A stretch of DNA of 64,000 nucleotides, from the NCBI RefSeq assembly GCF_028464145.1, contig NZ_JAQPCG010000001.1, positions 248,001 to 312,000 on the forward strand. Reading direction: 5' to 3'. The number at the start of each line of letters is the position of its first letter. The first letter of the stretch is position 1. The notes below the pieces were generated by a model, which saw only the letters and a list, made by a program, of their open reading frames with translations, made no database searches and was not told the origin of the DNA. This DNA comes from Maribacter sp. PR1. GTDB taxonomy: Bacteria; Bacteroidota; Bacteroidia; Flavobacteriales; Flavobacteriaceae. The position numbers and the translations under genes were made by a program. Below are positions 1 to 8,506 of this stretch, in pieces.

Positions 1-593
1 TCATTTTCTAAATAAGGTTCCACGGCACTTTTATATTTTCCATGACGAATAACCTCCATCTTTACTCCTGTTTTTTCCTGTAAATCCTTGTAGTACAAAA
101 CTTCGGAAGAAAGCCCCCTAAAATCCAATACCCCAACTGGGTTCAGAAATACGGAATCCGCTACACTGGCCAAATAATAATCTTTCTGGGAATAAAAATC
201 CCCGTAGGTATATATAAACTTATCTTTCTGCTTAAATTCCTTTAAAACTTTACGCAATGTTTGGGTCTGCGCGAGCCCTGCCAGTAAAAAATTGTTGTTG
301 ATACTTATTCCTTTAATTCTCTCATCATCCTTAGCAACCGTAATGGCATGTAAAATTTCATCAAGACCTTGCGATTCCTCAAATAAGCCAGATAAGGGGT
401 TTATATCACTACTACCTGTATAATCGGCAATAGGGCGTTGCAATTGAATCTCCAAAACAGAATTGTTCTTAACATTTACTGCATCCTCACCACTCCCTAT
501 AAGGGATATAAATATGAAGAACATGACAAAGACAATTCCGAAGGCAACCAAACTACCAAGAATAGCAGCCAAAAAGTTTCTTAAAAAATTCAT
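1..593 (-). CDS. sppA: Signal peptide peptidase SppA, 67K type (partial, N-terminal part)
   Basis: The frame opens with an ATG at 591-593 and runs off the left edge, giving about 197 residues. Residues 8-32 form one hydrophobic helix (NFLRNFLAAILGSLVAFGIV onwards), followed by LEIQLQRPIADYTG and, further on, a stretch resembling the SppA N-terminal domain: DDERIKGISINNN, LRKVLKEFKQKDKFIYTYGD, YYLASVADSVFLNPVG and LLYYKDL-type text before KTGVKMEVIRHGKYKSAVEP. These are characteristic of the long, membrane-anchored serine/lysine protease that digests leftover signal peptides. The catalytic serine half lies outside the window. It is transcribed away from folK; a TATCTTTG element lies 25 bases upstream. 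Confidence 0.88.
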   Translation of the reverse strand, partial: MNFLRNFLAAILGSLVAFGIVFVMFFIFISLIGSGEDAVNVKNNSVLEIQLQRPIADYTGSSDINPLSGLFEESQGLDEILHAITVAKDDERIKGISINNNFLLAGLAQTQTLRKVLKEFKQKDKFIYTYGDFYSQKDYYLASVADSVFLNPVGVLDFRGLSSEVLYYKDLQEKTGVKMEVIRHGKYKSAVEPYLEN

Positions 594-617
594 GCAAGAG
601 CAATTTTTATTAGCCTG

Positions 618-625
618 CAAAGATA
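618..625 (-). promoter_or_regulatory. -7 promoter element (TATCTTTG) for sppA
   Basis: On the minus strand this octamer fits the Bacteroidota -7 consensus TAnnTTTG exactly and lies 25 bases before the sppA ATG. No convincing -33 TTG was found at the usual distance, so only the -7 half is supported. Confidence 0.45.
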
Positions 626-664
626 ACTAATGTGAATTTGTTTTAGTTATTTTGCCCTCATATT

Positions 665-1810
665 ATGTCTGAAACTCAAACCCTATATTTATCTATTGGC
701 AGTAATCTGAACCAAAGACAAAGTAACTTACAAAATGCTATTTTCCACATTGGAGAGCGTATAGGAGAAGTTACTACCGTTTCTCCAGTTTACAAAACTC
801 CTTCTTGGGGCTTCGAATCGGCCGATTTTTTTAATGCATGTCTCATGGTGGAGTCCTCCTTGTCCGCACCTTCTATTTTGCAAGAATTACTGAAGATTGA
901 AAAACAAATGGGTAGGGTAAGGTCTATTGAAGAGGGGTATCAAAGTAGAGTTATTGACCTTGACATCATATATCTTGGAAATGAGGTAATTGATAATGAC
1001 GTTTTAACCATTCCCCATCCCAGAATGGCGGAACGAAAGTTTGTACTTAAGCCACTGGCCGATATTGCCCCCCAATTTTATCACCCCATTGTTAATAAGG
1101 ATACTAGGAATTTATTACAAGAAACCCGGGATAAAAGCGAAGTGACCAAACTACCGATTAAACTCTTTAAAAATAAGGTTGAGCTATTCTCCGATACTCA
1201 ATTCATCGCCATTGAAGGTAATATTGGAGCGGGTAAAACCAGCTTAGCAACTAAAATTTCAGAGGATTTTAATGCTAAATTGATTTTGGAACGTTTTGCG
1301 GAAAACCCCTTTCTACCCAATTTCTATAAAGATCAATCACGTTATGCATTTCCCCTCGAGATGTCCTTCTTAGCGGACCGCTATCAGCAGTATACCGATG
1401 ACACCAACCAATTTGATCTATTCAAGAATTTTATGGTCAGTGATTATGACATCTTCAAGTCACTTATTTTCGCCAAAGTAACCTTACAAAAAGAGGAATT
1501 TGCGTTGTATCGTAAGATTTTCAACTTCATGTACAAGGAGGTCAAAAAACCGAAAATTTACGTTTATCTGTACCAAACAACGGAGCGCCTCTTGGAACAA
1601 ATTAAAAAAAGAGGTAGGGATTATGAACAGCGTATCGATGCAGTATATCTAGAGAATATAAATCGTGGCTATCTGGACTTTCTAAAAACCTATCCAAAAC
1701 AGAATCAATTGGTTATAGACGTATCCAACCTTGATTTTGTCAACAATAAGATAGACTATCAAACTCTATTAAAGCACATCACCGACTTTGCTCTCCTACA
1801 AAGGAATTAA
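665..1810 (+). CDS. folK: Fusion: 2-amino-4-hydroxy-6-hydroxymethyldihydropteridine pyrophosphokinase + deoxynucleoside kinase
   Basis: Residues 5-135 are an HPPK domain: LYLSIGSNL at the start, then RVIDLDIIYLG (98 and 100 are the Mg-binding aspartates) and IPHPRMAERKFVL. HPPK transfers pyrophosphate from ATP to the pterin precursor of folate. After a linker, residues 180-381 form a deoxynucleoside kinase: Walker A GNIGAGKT (185-192), ERFAENPFLPNFYKD and LADRYQQY. The second domain would phosphorylate deoxynucleosides for salvage. The 381-residue length equals the sum of the two families, and no stop or frameshift separates them. Which nucleoside is preferred cannot be read from the sequence. 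A strong hairpin terminator follows at 1901. Confidence 0.93.
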   Translation: MSETQTLYLSIGSNLNQRQSNLQNAIFHIGERIGEVTTVSPVYKTPSWGFESADFFNACLMVESSLSAPSILQELLKIEKQMGRVRSIEEGYQSRVIDLDIIYLGNEVIDNDVLTIPHPRMAERKFVLKPLADIAPQFYHPIVNKDTRNLLQETRDKSEVTKLPIKLFKNKVELFSDTQFIAIEGNIGAGKTSLATKISEDFNAKLILERFAENPFLPNFYKDQSRYAFPLEMSFLADRYQQYTDDTNQFDLFKNFMVSDYDIFKSLIFAKVTLQKEEFALYRKIFNFMYKEVKKPKIYVYLYQTTERLLEQIKKRGRDYEQRIDAVYLENINRGYLDFLKTYPKQNQLVIDVSNLDFVNNKIDYQTLLKHITDFALLQRN

Positions 1811-1900
1811 CACAATTTTGGCTAATTACTTGCACAATAGAAATGATTTTACTTTCTTGGTAGCCTCTAATGAGAAACTAACTAACTCAAACTATACACA

Positions 1901-1926
1901 AAGCCCGGCAATGCCGGGCTTTTTTA
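1901..1926 (+). terminator. Rho-independent terminator of folK-dNK
   Basis: A 9-bp GC-rich stem AAGCCCGGC / GCCGGGCTT with a 3-base loop is followed by five T in the plus direction. It touches the stop codon of the convergent methyltransferase gene; in the minus direction the tail is poor in T, so it probably serves the plus transcript only. Confidence 0.85.
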
Positions 1927-2454
1927 TTTTTGCAGTTTGGACCAAAAATCCCAAATCACGACCCCTACGCTTACTGCAATATTTAAGGAGTGTTTGGTCC
2001 CAAATTGAGGTATCTCTAGAACAGTGTCACAAACATCGACCACCTTCTGCTGTACTCCCTTTACTTCATTTCCAAAAATCAATGCATACCTTTCTGTTAA
2101 ATTTGGTTTAAATTCATTGAGCATTCTTGCACCTTCCGTCTGTTCAATCGCCATGTTTCGATATCCCTGTAATTTAAGCTCTTGCGTGAGTTCCATAATA
2201 TCCTCAACATATTCCCACGCTACACTTTCGGTTGCCCCAAGCGCTGTTTTATGTATATCCTTATGTGGAGGTTTTGCGGTTATACCGCAGAGGTATATTT
2301 TTTCGACAAGAAAAGCGTCGGAGGTTCTAAATACTGACCCTATATTGTTTAAACTACGTATATTGTCCAACACAATACACACGGGAACTTTATCGGAGTT
2401 TTTGAATTCCTTCACATCCAATCTGCCCAATTCTTCATTCTTTAATTTTCTCAT
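1924..2454 (-). CDS. TrmH/SpoU-family RNA 2'-O-methyltransferase
   Basis: The 176-residue protein shows the three SPOUT signatures: DNIRSLNNIGSVFRTSDAF (residues 30-48, with the conserved N and R), ALIFGNEVKG (about 124-133) and IPQFGTKHSLNIAVSVGVV (about 148-166). These build the knotted SAM-binding site. The family 2'-O-methylates ribose in tRNA or rRNA. There is no N-terminal RNA-binding L30-like domain, so it is of the short type, similar in size to TrmL or TrmH; the exact target base cannot be assigned. It runs divergently from mutS, with 105 bases between the two starts. Confidence 0.87.
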   Translation of the reverse strand: MRKLKNEELGRLDVKEFKNSDKVPVCIVLDNIRSLNNIGSVFRTSDAFLVEKIYLCGITAKPPHKDIHKTALGATESVAWEYVEDIMELTQELKLQGYRNMAIEQTEGARMLNEFKPNLTERYALIFGNEVKGVQQKVVDVCDTVLEIPQFGTKHSLNIAVSVGVVIWDFWSKLQK

Positions 2455-2500
2455 CTAGATACTTTTCAACTATCAACCTTAAATATCAACAAAAATTCAA

Positions 2501-2519
2501 ATAGCATTTGGAATGCTAT
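2501..2519. repeat. 8-bp perfect inverted repeat between trmH and mutS
   Basis: Arms ATAGCATT and AATGCTAT are separated by TGG, in the 105-base divergent intergenic region. There is no T tract on either side, so it is not a terminator. It could be an operator or an mRNA leader hairpin for mutS, whose start lies 41 bases on. Only the symmetry is seen; function is open. Confidence 0.35.
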
Positions 2520-2559
2520 ATATTCGTAACTGGTCAACAAAAATAGGTAGATAAAACAA

Positions 2560-5181
2560 GTGGCGACAAAAGGAAAGACAAAAAAGGTAACTCCGTTGAT
2601 GAAACAATACAACACAATCAAGACTAAGTATCCTGATGCCTTGTTATTGTTCCGTGTTGGTGATTTTTACGAAACTTTTGGAGAAGATGCCGTCAAAGCT
2701 TCTAAAATTCTTGGTATAATTCTTACCCACAGAAACAATGGAGGAGACAGAACCGAACTTGCGGGTTTTCCACACCATTCACTGAATACCTATTTGCCCA
2801 AATTGGTTAAGGCGGGTCAACGAGTTGCTATTTGTGACCAGTTGGAAGACCCCAAACAAACAAAGACCATTGTTAAAAGAGGGGTGACCGAATTGGTTAC
2901 TCCCGGGGTTGCCTTAAATGATGATATCCTAAATGCAAAAAGTAATAACTTTTTATGTGCCGTTCATTTTGGCAGAAAGAAGCTTGGAGTCGCCTTTGTT
3001 GATATTTCCACTGGGGAATTTTTAACCTCGGAAGGCAATGAAGAACAGATAGATAAACTACTTCAAAACTTTTCCCCAAATGAAGTGCTAATTTCCAAAG
3101 CCCACAAAAGGGAATTTTCGGAAATATTTGGAAACCAATTCCATACTTTTTTTATGGAAGATTGGGTGTTTCAGGAGGATTATGCCTTAGAAAATCTTAC
3201 CACCCATTTCAAGACCAAGTCGCTAAAAGGGTTTGGAATTGATTATTTAAAACATGGAATTATTGCATCTGGCGTTGTCCTGCATTATCTATCCGAAACC
3301 CAACATAGGCAACTACAACATATAAACACCTTACAGCGGATAGCTGAGGATGAATACATATGGATGGATCGTTTCACGATAAAAAATCTTGAACTATACC
3401 ATTCCTACAATGAAAATGCAGTAACCTTATTGGATGTAATCGACAAAACGATTTCCCCAATGGGCGGTAGGATGATTAAGCGTTGGTTGGCCCTTCCGCT
3501 AAAAAATGTCCAAAAAATTAAAAGTAGGCATCAAGTTGTTACCCATTTATCCGATAACGAGGGTATTTTGGACAAATTACAAGGAAGTATAAAGCACATG
3601 GGAGATTTGGAACGGTTGATTTCCAAAATCTCAACAGGCAAGGTTAACCCGAAAGAGGTTGTACAGCTCAAAAATTCCTTAGAGGCTATTCTTCCTATAA
3701 AACAAATCGCATCGAATTCCAAGAACGATGCATTGGCATTAATTGGTGATAAATTGCAATCCTGTGATTTACTGCGCAATAAAATTAAGGAAATGCTCAA
3801 CGAAGAAGCGCCCGTTAATCTTTTGAAGGGTAGCGTGATTGCGAAAGGGTTTTCCAAGGAACTGGATGAATTACGAGGACTGGCCACAAGTGGTAAGGAT
3901 TATTTGGACCAGATGTTGGAGCGAGAAACTAAAGCCACAGGAATTTCTTCCTTAAAAATAGCATCAAACAATGTATTTGGATATTATATAGAGGTTAGGA
4001 ACACCCATAAAGATAAAGTTCCCGAAACTTGGATTCGAAAACAGACCTTAGTGAGTGCCGAAAGATACATTACCGAGGAACTCAAGGAATACGAAGCAAA
4101 AATTCTTGGTGCGGAAGAACGTATCACTTCCTTGGAACAACAGTTGTTCTCGCAGCTTATCGTTTGGATGCAAGAGTACATTGAACCCGTACAGAATAAT
4201 GCACAACTTATTGCCCAATTGGACTGTTTATGTGGTTTTACCCAATTGGCCAAGGAGAATAACTATGTAGCTCCGGAATTAAATGATTCCACGGACATTA
4301 CCATAAAGAATGGAAGGCATCCTGTGATAGAGAAACAACTACCCTTGGGAGAGGCCTATATTGCCAATGATGTTACGCTGGACCGTAGCAACCAACAAAT
4401 TATCATGATAACCGGTCCAAACATGAGTGGTAAATCCGCTATTCTTAGACAAACCGCATTGATTGTCCTATTAGCCCAAATGGGGAGTTTTGTACCGGCA
4501 GACTCTGCTCAAATTGGCTACGTAGACAAAATTTTTACACGGGTCGGTGCCAGTGACAATATCTCTATGGGGGAATCCACTTTTATGGTGGAGATGAACG
4601 AGACTGCATCTATCCTAAACAACCTTTCTGATAGAAGTTTGGTCCTTTTAGATGAAATAGGACGAGGTACTAGTACTTATGACGGTATTTCCATTGCATG
4701 GGCCATTTCGGAATACTTGCATGAACATCCTGCCAGGGCAAAAACTTTGTTTGCCACCCACTATCATGAATTAAATGAAATGGCGGCTACTTTTGGGCGC
4801 ATAAAGAATTACAATGTTTCCGTTAAGGAGCTCAAGGATAATGTTCTTTTTCTAAGAAAATTGACTTCGGGTGGAAGTGAGCACAGTTTTGGCATCCATG
4901 TGGCAAAAATGGCCGGTATGCCCCAGCAAGTAATTTCAAGGGCGAATAAGATTCTAAAAAAACTGGAGAAGTCGCACTCCAGTGAAGAACTTACTGAGAA
5001 AATGGTTTCCGCACCCGATGAAATGCAATTAAGCTTTTTTAATCTGGATGATCCTTTACTAGAGGAAATCAAAGAGGAAATACTCCATTTGGACATTGAT
5101 ACCCTGACACCCGTGGAGGCATTAATGAAACTCAATGAGATAAAACGCTTACTCTCAAAAAAGAAGAAAGCGACCTCCTAA
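2560..5181 (+). CDS. mutS: DNA mismatch repair protein MutS
   Basis: A full-length MutS of 873 residues. The mismatch-reading Phe-X-Glu motif is GDFYETF (F36, E38). The ATPase domain carries Walker A GPNMSGKS (619-626), the Walker B/signature region [14 protein letters not shown] (about 696-709) and the ATHYHEL switch. The C-terminal helix-turn-helix region ([14 protein letters not shown]) is present. MutS finds mismatches and recruits MutL. The start is GTG at 2560: it places [13 protein letters not shown] at the usual distance from the N terminus, and no ATG lies upstream in frame close by. The tRNA promoter follows directly. Confidence 0.97.
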   Translation: MATKGKTKKVTPLMKQYNTIKTKYPDALLLFRVGDFYETFGEDAVKASKILGIILTHRNNGGDRTELAGFPHHSLNTYLPKLVKAGQRVAICDQLEDPKQTKTIVKRGVTELVTPGVALNDDILNAKSNNFLCAVHFGRKKLGVAFVDISTGEFLTSEGNEEQIDKLLQNFSPNEVLISKAHKREFSEIFGNQFHTFFMEDWVFQEDYALENLTTHFKTKSLKGFGIDYLKHGIIASGVVLHYLSETQHRQLQHINTLQRIAEDEYIWMDRFTIKNLELYHSYNENAVTLLDVIDKTISPMGGRMIKRWLALPLKNVQKIKSRHQVVTHLSDNEGILDKLQGSIKHMGDLERLISKISTGKVNPKEVVQLKNSLEAILPIKQIASNSKNDALALIGDKLQSCDLLRNKIKEMLNEEAPVNLLKGSVIAKGFSKELDELRGLATSGKDYLDQMLERETKATGISSLKIASNNVFGYYIEVRNTHKDKVPETWIRKQTLVSAERYITEELKEYEAKILGAEERITSLEQQLFSQLIVWMQEYIEPVQNNAQLIAQLDCLCGFTQLAKENNYVAPELNDSTDITIKNGRHPVIEKQLPLGEAYIANDVTLDRSNQQIIMITGPNMSGKSAILRQTALIVLLAQMGSFVPADSAQIGYVDKIFTRVGASDNISMGESTFMVEMNETASILNNLSDRSLVLLDEIGRGTSTYDGISIAWAISEYLHEHPARAKTLFATHYHELNEMAATFGRIKNYNVSVKELKDNVLFLRKLTSGGSEHSFGIHVAKMAGMPQQVISRANKILKKLEKSHSSEELTEKMVSAPDEMQLSFFNLDDPLLEEIKEEILHLDIDTLTPVEALMKLNEIKRLLSKKKKATS

Positions 5182-5208
5182 TTAAAATTATTCTTTTGCT
5201 TTTTTTAC

Positions 5209-5238
5209 TTTGACATTTATAGAATTGTATTAAATTTG
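5209..5238 (+). promoter_or_regulatory. Bacteroidota-type promoter of the tRNA pair
   Basis: TTTG at 5209-5212 (read TTTGACA) and an exact TAnnTTTG element, TAAATTTG, at 5231-5238 are 18 bases apart. This is the canonical -33/-7 arrangement of the flavobacterial housekeeping sigma factor. The expected start is about 5245, some 30 bases before the tRNA-Gly. Confidence 0.75.
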
Positions 5239-5276
5239 CATCCGCATCTTTTAATAGATGTACGTTCTTTAAACTT

Positions 5277-5349
5277 GCGAAAATAGCTCAGTTGGTAGAG
5301 CGCCACCTTGCCAAGGTGGAGGTCGCGGGTTCGAATCCCGTTTTTCGCT
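5277..5349 (+). tRNA. tRNA-Gly (anticodon GCC)
   Basis: 73 nt. Acceptor GCGAAAA pairs with UUUUCGC; the D-arm reads AGCTCAGTTGGTAGAGC; the anticodon stem CCACC/GGTGG encloses TTGCCAA with anticodon GCC; the T-arm CGGGTTCGAATCCCG is standard. The CCA end is not encoded, as is usual in this phylum. Confidence 0.97.
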
Positions 5350-5354
5350 CAGAG

Positions 5355-5376
5355 ACGCTGGTTTCAGCGTTTTTTT
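5355..5376 (+). terminator. Terminator hairpin between the two tRNAs
   Basis: Stem ACGCTG / CAGCGT with loop GTTT and six following T. It lies just after tRNA-Gly and before tRNA-Leu, so the two tRNAs may be separately ended, or read-through may supply the second one. Confidence 0.65.
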
Positions 5377-5381
5377 ATACC

Positions 5382-5401
5382 AATACCTGTCGATAGGTAT
5401 T
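5382..5401 (+). other. Hairpin immediately before tRNA-Leu
   Basis: AATACCT(G) pairs with (T)AGGTATT around a four-base loop, ending three bases before the tRNA 5' end. No T tract follows. It could guide 5' processing of the precursor or reflect a degraded second terminator. Confidence 0.35.
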
Positions 5402-5403
5402 AG

Positions 5404-5487
5404 GCTCGAGTGGTGGAATTGGTAGACACGCCGGACTTAAAATCCTGTGACCATCTGGTCGTGCGGGTTCAAGTCCCGCCTCGAGTA
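5404..5487 (+). tRNA. tRNA-Leu (anticodon UAA)
   Basis: 84 nt with a long variable arm (GTGACCATCTGGTCGT), D-arm TGGTGGAATTGGTAGACAC, anticodon loop CTTAAAA (UAA) and T-arm GCGGGTTCAAGTCCCGC. Acceptor GCTCGAG pairs with CTCGAGT through a terminal G-U. The anticodon stem CCGGA/TCCTG contains one C-U mismatch. No CCA is encoded. Confidence 0.95.
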
Positions 5488-5500
5488 CTTACAATTAGAA

Positions 5501-5530
5501 AAGTCGTGACAGTTGTCACGACTTTTTTTT
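5501..5530 (+). terminator. Strong terminator after tRNA-Leu
   Basis: A perfect 10-bp stem AAGTCGTGAC / GTCACGACTT with loop AGTT, then six T plus a further T-rich run. An A run precedes the stem, so it can also work in the minus direction. Confidence 0.9.
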
Positions 5531-5806
5531 GTTTTTAAGGCTTGGGCACATCACATTCTTAATGCTATTCATAAAATATTCCCTACCTAATTCTATTCCG
5601 TTTATAATTTCTTTAAAATTCAGCAATCTATTTTTGGGGTTTGGTTGCGATAGCCATAAGAAAATCAAACTGGTCCAATCTTTCAAATCCTCACTCCGAA
5701 TGGGCTTTACCCAATAAATGTTACGTTTAAATAATTTTACGGTGCAACTTTCTTCATTCCCGACTTTGTTATGATTAATGTCCAGTTCCGTGTTAAGTTT
5801 TCCTAT
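5516..5806 (-). pseudogene. Open-frame remnant without a start codon
   Basis: On the minus strand 96 codons stay open between a TAA at 5807-5809 and a TGA inside the tRNA terminator, but the first possible ATG is more than halfway in. The translation has ordinary protein character (for example FKRNIYWVKPIRSEDLKDW and LNFKEIINGIELGREYF), unlike the opposite strand. I do not recognise it. It looks like the internal piece of a decayed gene; chance openness in AT-rich DNA cannot be excluded. Apart from this remnant and the palindrome at 5851, the stretch 5531-5913 holds nothing else I can support. Confidence 0.3.
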
Positions 5807-5850
5807 TTAAATTTCTCACAGGATTTATACAGTTTAAAAAATATGAGCTA

Positions 5851-5862
5851 TGACATATGTCA
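5851..5862. promoter_or_regulatory. Perfect palindrome TGACATATGTCA, Crp/Fnr-like operator candidate
   Basis: TGAC-N4-GTCA is the half-site geometry bound by Crp/Fnr-family regulators. Its centre (5856.5) lies about 41-44 bases before the start expected from the downstream -7-like element CACATTTG (5886-5893), which is the class II activator position. The binding protein is not in the window, so its identity (oxygen, NO or redox sensor) is inference. Confidence 0.45.
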
Positions 5863-5913
5863 GGTTTTAGTTAAAGAATAAAGGTCACATTTGTGTTTTG
5901 TTTAATTTAAAAA

Positions 5914-7722
5914 ATGGTTTTGCCTGAATCAATACACACCTTTCATATTCCAGTAATGGGATTAGCGTATACCATAGACAGTCCAATACGTGTGGCCCAC
6001 CATGGAATTTCTTCTGTAATATCTATTATTGACGATGAGCTCATAGAACAAATGAATTCGTTCTATAGTAAAAAGTTCAATCTTCCATATCAAGAAATTT
6101 CAAAAAAAGCACAGGATTATCGTGCCAAGCGTATAACTTCCTATTTAAACTTAGTGGATACCATTGTTAAGGAAAAATTCTCAAAATTTAAAAAAGAATT
6201 AGCTGAAAGTAAATTGGCATTGGAACGTTTCATTACTACCTTGCCCAATACATCCAGTATAAGGGAAGGACTTTCCAATTTAATGAATGAAGGTTCAGCG
6301 CCTAAGGACGACATAGAAAACTTTTTAGAAGCGCATTTAAAAGCGGGAGATATTGATGTGAATATCATGACAAAAGTTGATAAGGACAACTTTGTCAATA
6401 ATGAGCAATTGCCTATTGAATTTAACGACGCCCATGCCTCACTCCGGGGTTTTGCCAATAGTAGACTAAACTCTTCAGTAGTACTTTCGGCAGGAATGAA
6501 CCCTAGATTGTATAGTTACTTTGAAAATTTCAAAGATTTCTTTCCTGATAGAAACCACCGATTAAAAAAGAAGATTATTCTTAAGGTCAGTGATTATCGT
6601 TCAGCAACCATTCAAGGTAAATTTTTGGCAAAAAAAGGACTTTGGGTTTCAGAATATAGGATTGAATCCGGTTTAAATTGTGGCGGACATGCTTTTGCAA
6701 CAGAAGGCTTTTTGTTGGGTCCTATTTTAGAAGAGTTCAAAAATAAAAAAGCAGAATTAATTGAAGACACACACAAGGTTCTTACAAAAGGGCTGCTTCA
6801 GAAGGGGATGGAAGTTCCTGTACAGCCTTTAGATTTGAAGATTACCGTACAGGGAGGTGTCGGCACGGCAGATGAACACGACTTTTTACTTGAAAATTAC
6901 CAAGTTGATTCTGTAGGTTGGGGAAGCCCATTTTTATTGGTTCCGGAAGCCACCTCAGTAGATAATAAAACTAGAACATTATTAGCTGATGCCAAAGAAA
7001 AAGATTTGTATTTAAGCAATATTTCACCTTTGGGAATTCCTTTTAACACCATTAAAGGGAGTACAAATGAGTACCATAGACAAAAACGTATTGACAACAA
7101 TAAAGCTGGGAGTTCCTGTCCAAAAAAATATTTGGCGTTGAGCAAAGAGTTGGATTTAAAGGGTGTTTGTACAGCTTCAAAAAAGTATCAGGACGTGAAA
7201 CTTCAGGAATTAGAAGCTAACCGATTTGAAATCCCCCGAAATACCTATGAAAACGCCAAAGTTAAAATAACTGAAAAGGCCTGCCTTTGTGTAGGTTTGG
7301 CCAATGCATCTTTTTTGGAAAACGATATTGAAATAAAAGGACAGAAACAAGGTGTGGTTATTTGTCCAGGACCTAATATGGCGTATTTCGACAAGGAAGT
7401 GTCACTTTCAAAAATGATGCAACATATTTATGGAAACGGGTCTGTGCTCCACACCCTGCATCGCCCAAACATGTTTGTCAAAGAATTGAAAATATATGTG
7501 GATTATTTAAAAAATGAAATAGAAACTATTTCAGAAGAAGTTACAACCAAACAAATCAAGAAATGGGAGGCTTTTAAAAGTAATTTGTTTAATGGAATTG
7601 CTTATTATCAGGATTTGTTTCAAACGGATATATTTCCTGAAAACATCAACCTACAAAAGGATTTACTATTTTTCAAGGAAGAACTCAGCGTCGTTACTAT
7701 ACCAATAATAAAAGAGATGTAA
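5914..7722 (+). CDS. Uncharacterised 602-residue protein, TIM-barrel (nitronate monooxygenase-like) features, cysteine-rich C-terminal half
   Basis: I cannot name this family. The start IPVMGLAYTIDSPIRVAHHG, then GISSVISIIDD, and later TVQGGVGTADEHDFLLENYQ followed by VGWGSPFLLVPEAT resemble the first strand and the phosphate-binding GG(I/V)GT...GTPFL region of FMN-dependent nitronate monooxygenase/FabK-type barrels. That assignment is inference. Six cysteines (C256, C402, C419, C457, C459, C484), including a CLC pair and ICPGPNM, could hold a metal or Fe-S centre. There is no signal peptide, so it should be cytoplasmic. It stands alone in its transcription unit behind the palindrome at 5851. 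The 140 bases after it hold no terminator that I can see. Confidence 0.85.
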   Translation: MVLPESIHTFHIPVMGLAYTIDSPIRVAHHGISSVISIIDDELIEQMNSFYSKKFNLPYQEISKKAQDYRAKRITSYLNLVDTIVKEKFSKFKKELAESKLALERFITTLPNTSSIREGLSNLMNEGSAPKDDIENFLEAHLKAGDIDVNIMTKVDKDNFVNNEQLPIEFNDAHASLRGFANSRLNSSVVLSAGMNPRLYSYFENFKDFFPDRNHRLKKKIILKVSDYRSATIQGKFLAKKGLWVSEYRIESGLNCGGHAFATEGFLLGPILEEFKNKKAELIEDTHKVLTKGLLQKGMEVPVQPLDLKITVQGGVGTADEHDFLLENYQVDSVGWGSPFLLVPEATSVDNKTRTLLADAKEKDLYLSNISPLGIPFNTIKGSTNEYHRQKRIDNNKAGSSCPKKYLALSKELDLKGVCTASKKYQDVKLQELEANRFEIPRNTYENAKVKITEKACLCVGLANASFLENDIEIKGQKQGVVICPGPNMAYFDKEVSLSKMMQHIYGNGSVLHTLHRPNMFVKELKIYVDYLKNEIETISEEVTTKQIKKWEAFKSNLFNGIAYYQDLFQTDIFPENINLQKDLLFFKEELSVVTIPIIKEM

Positions 7723-7862
7723 TTTAAGGGCAATAAAAGACACTATCTCAAATAAGTGTATAATTTCAAATATACGGTTGGACCTTTTTAGAGACTGACC
7801 CTTTTTAGTTGAAGTTTATGTTATTTTCTCTCGCTTTGTTTGCCCCACTTTCTTCTAATGTA

Positions 7863-8369
7863 TTAAATAAATAAGATAATCAGGGTCAAGACAATACCCG
7901 CTAAGGAGAAGTAGATTCCTTTTTTAAAAACCGAGGTTTTTGGCAAAAACATCCAAAAGGCGGATACTACGAAGAACAATAGGGATAAACCAAAGAATAT
8001 ATTCAACCAATACACGGGACTATCCGTAGTGGCTTTATGCAAATGTTCCATTTTCTGTAGAATAATTGGCAATTCTTTCCTTTTAACAACCGCAAGACCT
8101 GTTTCTGTGTTATAGGTACTTTCTCCAAAATAAATTATGTCTCCCTCAGTCTTATCCACATTTACTCTCATTTTTAATTGCGGTCCTAATTGCTCTACAC
8201 TTAAATTAGGCCCTAATTGCCTTTCAACGATTACTTCTTTTTTTAAAAAATCAGTATTTCTAAAAATCATGATAATCCCGCTAATGGCGTACATACCCAT
8301 GATACCGGCCAAGAAGAAGCCTAAATACCGATGAATAATTCTCATATAAAGTCCTGTGGTCATTTTCAT
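7863..8369 (-). CDS. PepSY-associated transmembrane protein
   Basis: 168 residues with an opening MRIIHRYLGFFLAGIMGMYA, the RxxHRxLG signature of PepSY-TM proteins, where the histidine follows the first cytoplasmic turn. Three membrane segments are predicted: about 14-36, 118-140 and 146-167, with a soluble part between the first and second. Relatives often accompany siderophore receptors or haem/ferric reductases, but no such gene is adjacent here. Length is much shorter than the four-helix ferric-reductase type. The role remains open. Confidence 0.75.
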   Translation of the reverse strand: MKMTTGLYMRIIHRYLGFFLAGIMGMYAISGIIMIFRNTDFLKKEVIVERQLGPNLSVEQLGPQLKMRVNVDKTEGDIIYFGESTYNTETGLAVVKRKELPIILQKMEHLHKATTDSPVYWLNIFFGLSLLFFVVSAFWMFLPKTSVFKKGIYFSLAGIVLTLIILFI

Positions 8370-8466
8370 TTTGAACCTATTATTGGTTTTTATTTGTTTA
8401 GTTGTTCTTTAGACGAAGAAAAAAGTAAAGGGTTTAATGGAATATGGAATTTTTTAAAAATGGAAA

Positions 8467-8491
8467 GCCCTCAATTCTAAGTATTGAGGGC
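8467..8491 (-). terminator. Terminator hairpin, minus strand
   Basis: Stem GCCCTCAAT / ATTGAGGGC (9 bp, 7-base loop). On the minus strand it is followed by TTTCCATTTTT, a modest U-rich tail. It lies just after the remnant at 8507 and would end the esterase operon that reads toward it. Confidence 0.65.
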
Positions 8492-8506
8492 CATTAAATA
8501 AACTTC

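Noticed and set aside
1788..2458. Plus-strand frames opposite the TrmH-family gene
   Set aside because: They run antisense to a clearly conserved methyltransferase and cross a strong terminator.
5269..5530. tRNA pair as possible attachment site of an integrated element
   Set aside because: No integrase gene and no second copy of a tRNA 3' end was found in the window.
7781..7809. Repeated CCTTTTTAG in the space after the 602-residue gene
   Set aside because: Short, AT-rich and without symmetry or conserved position; likely chance.
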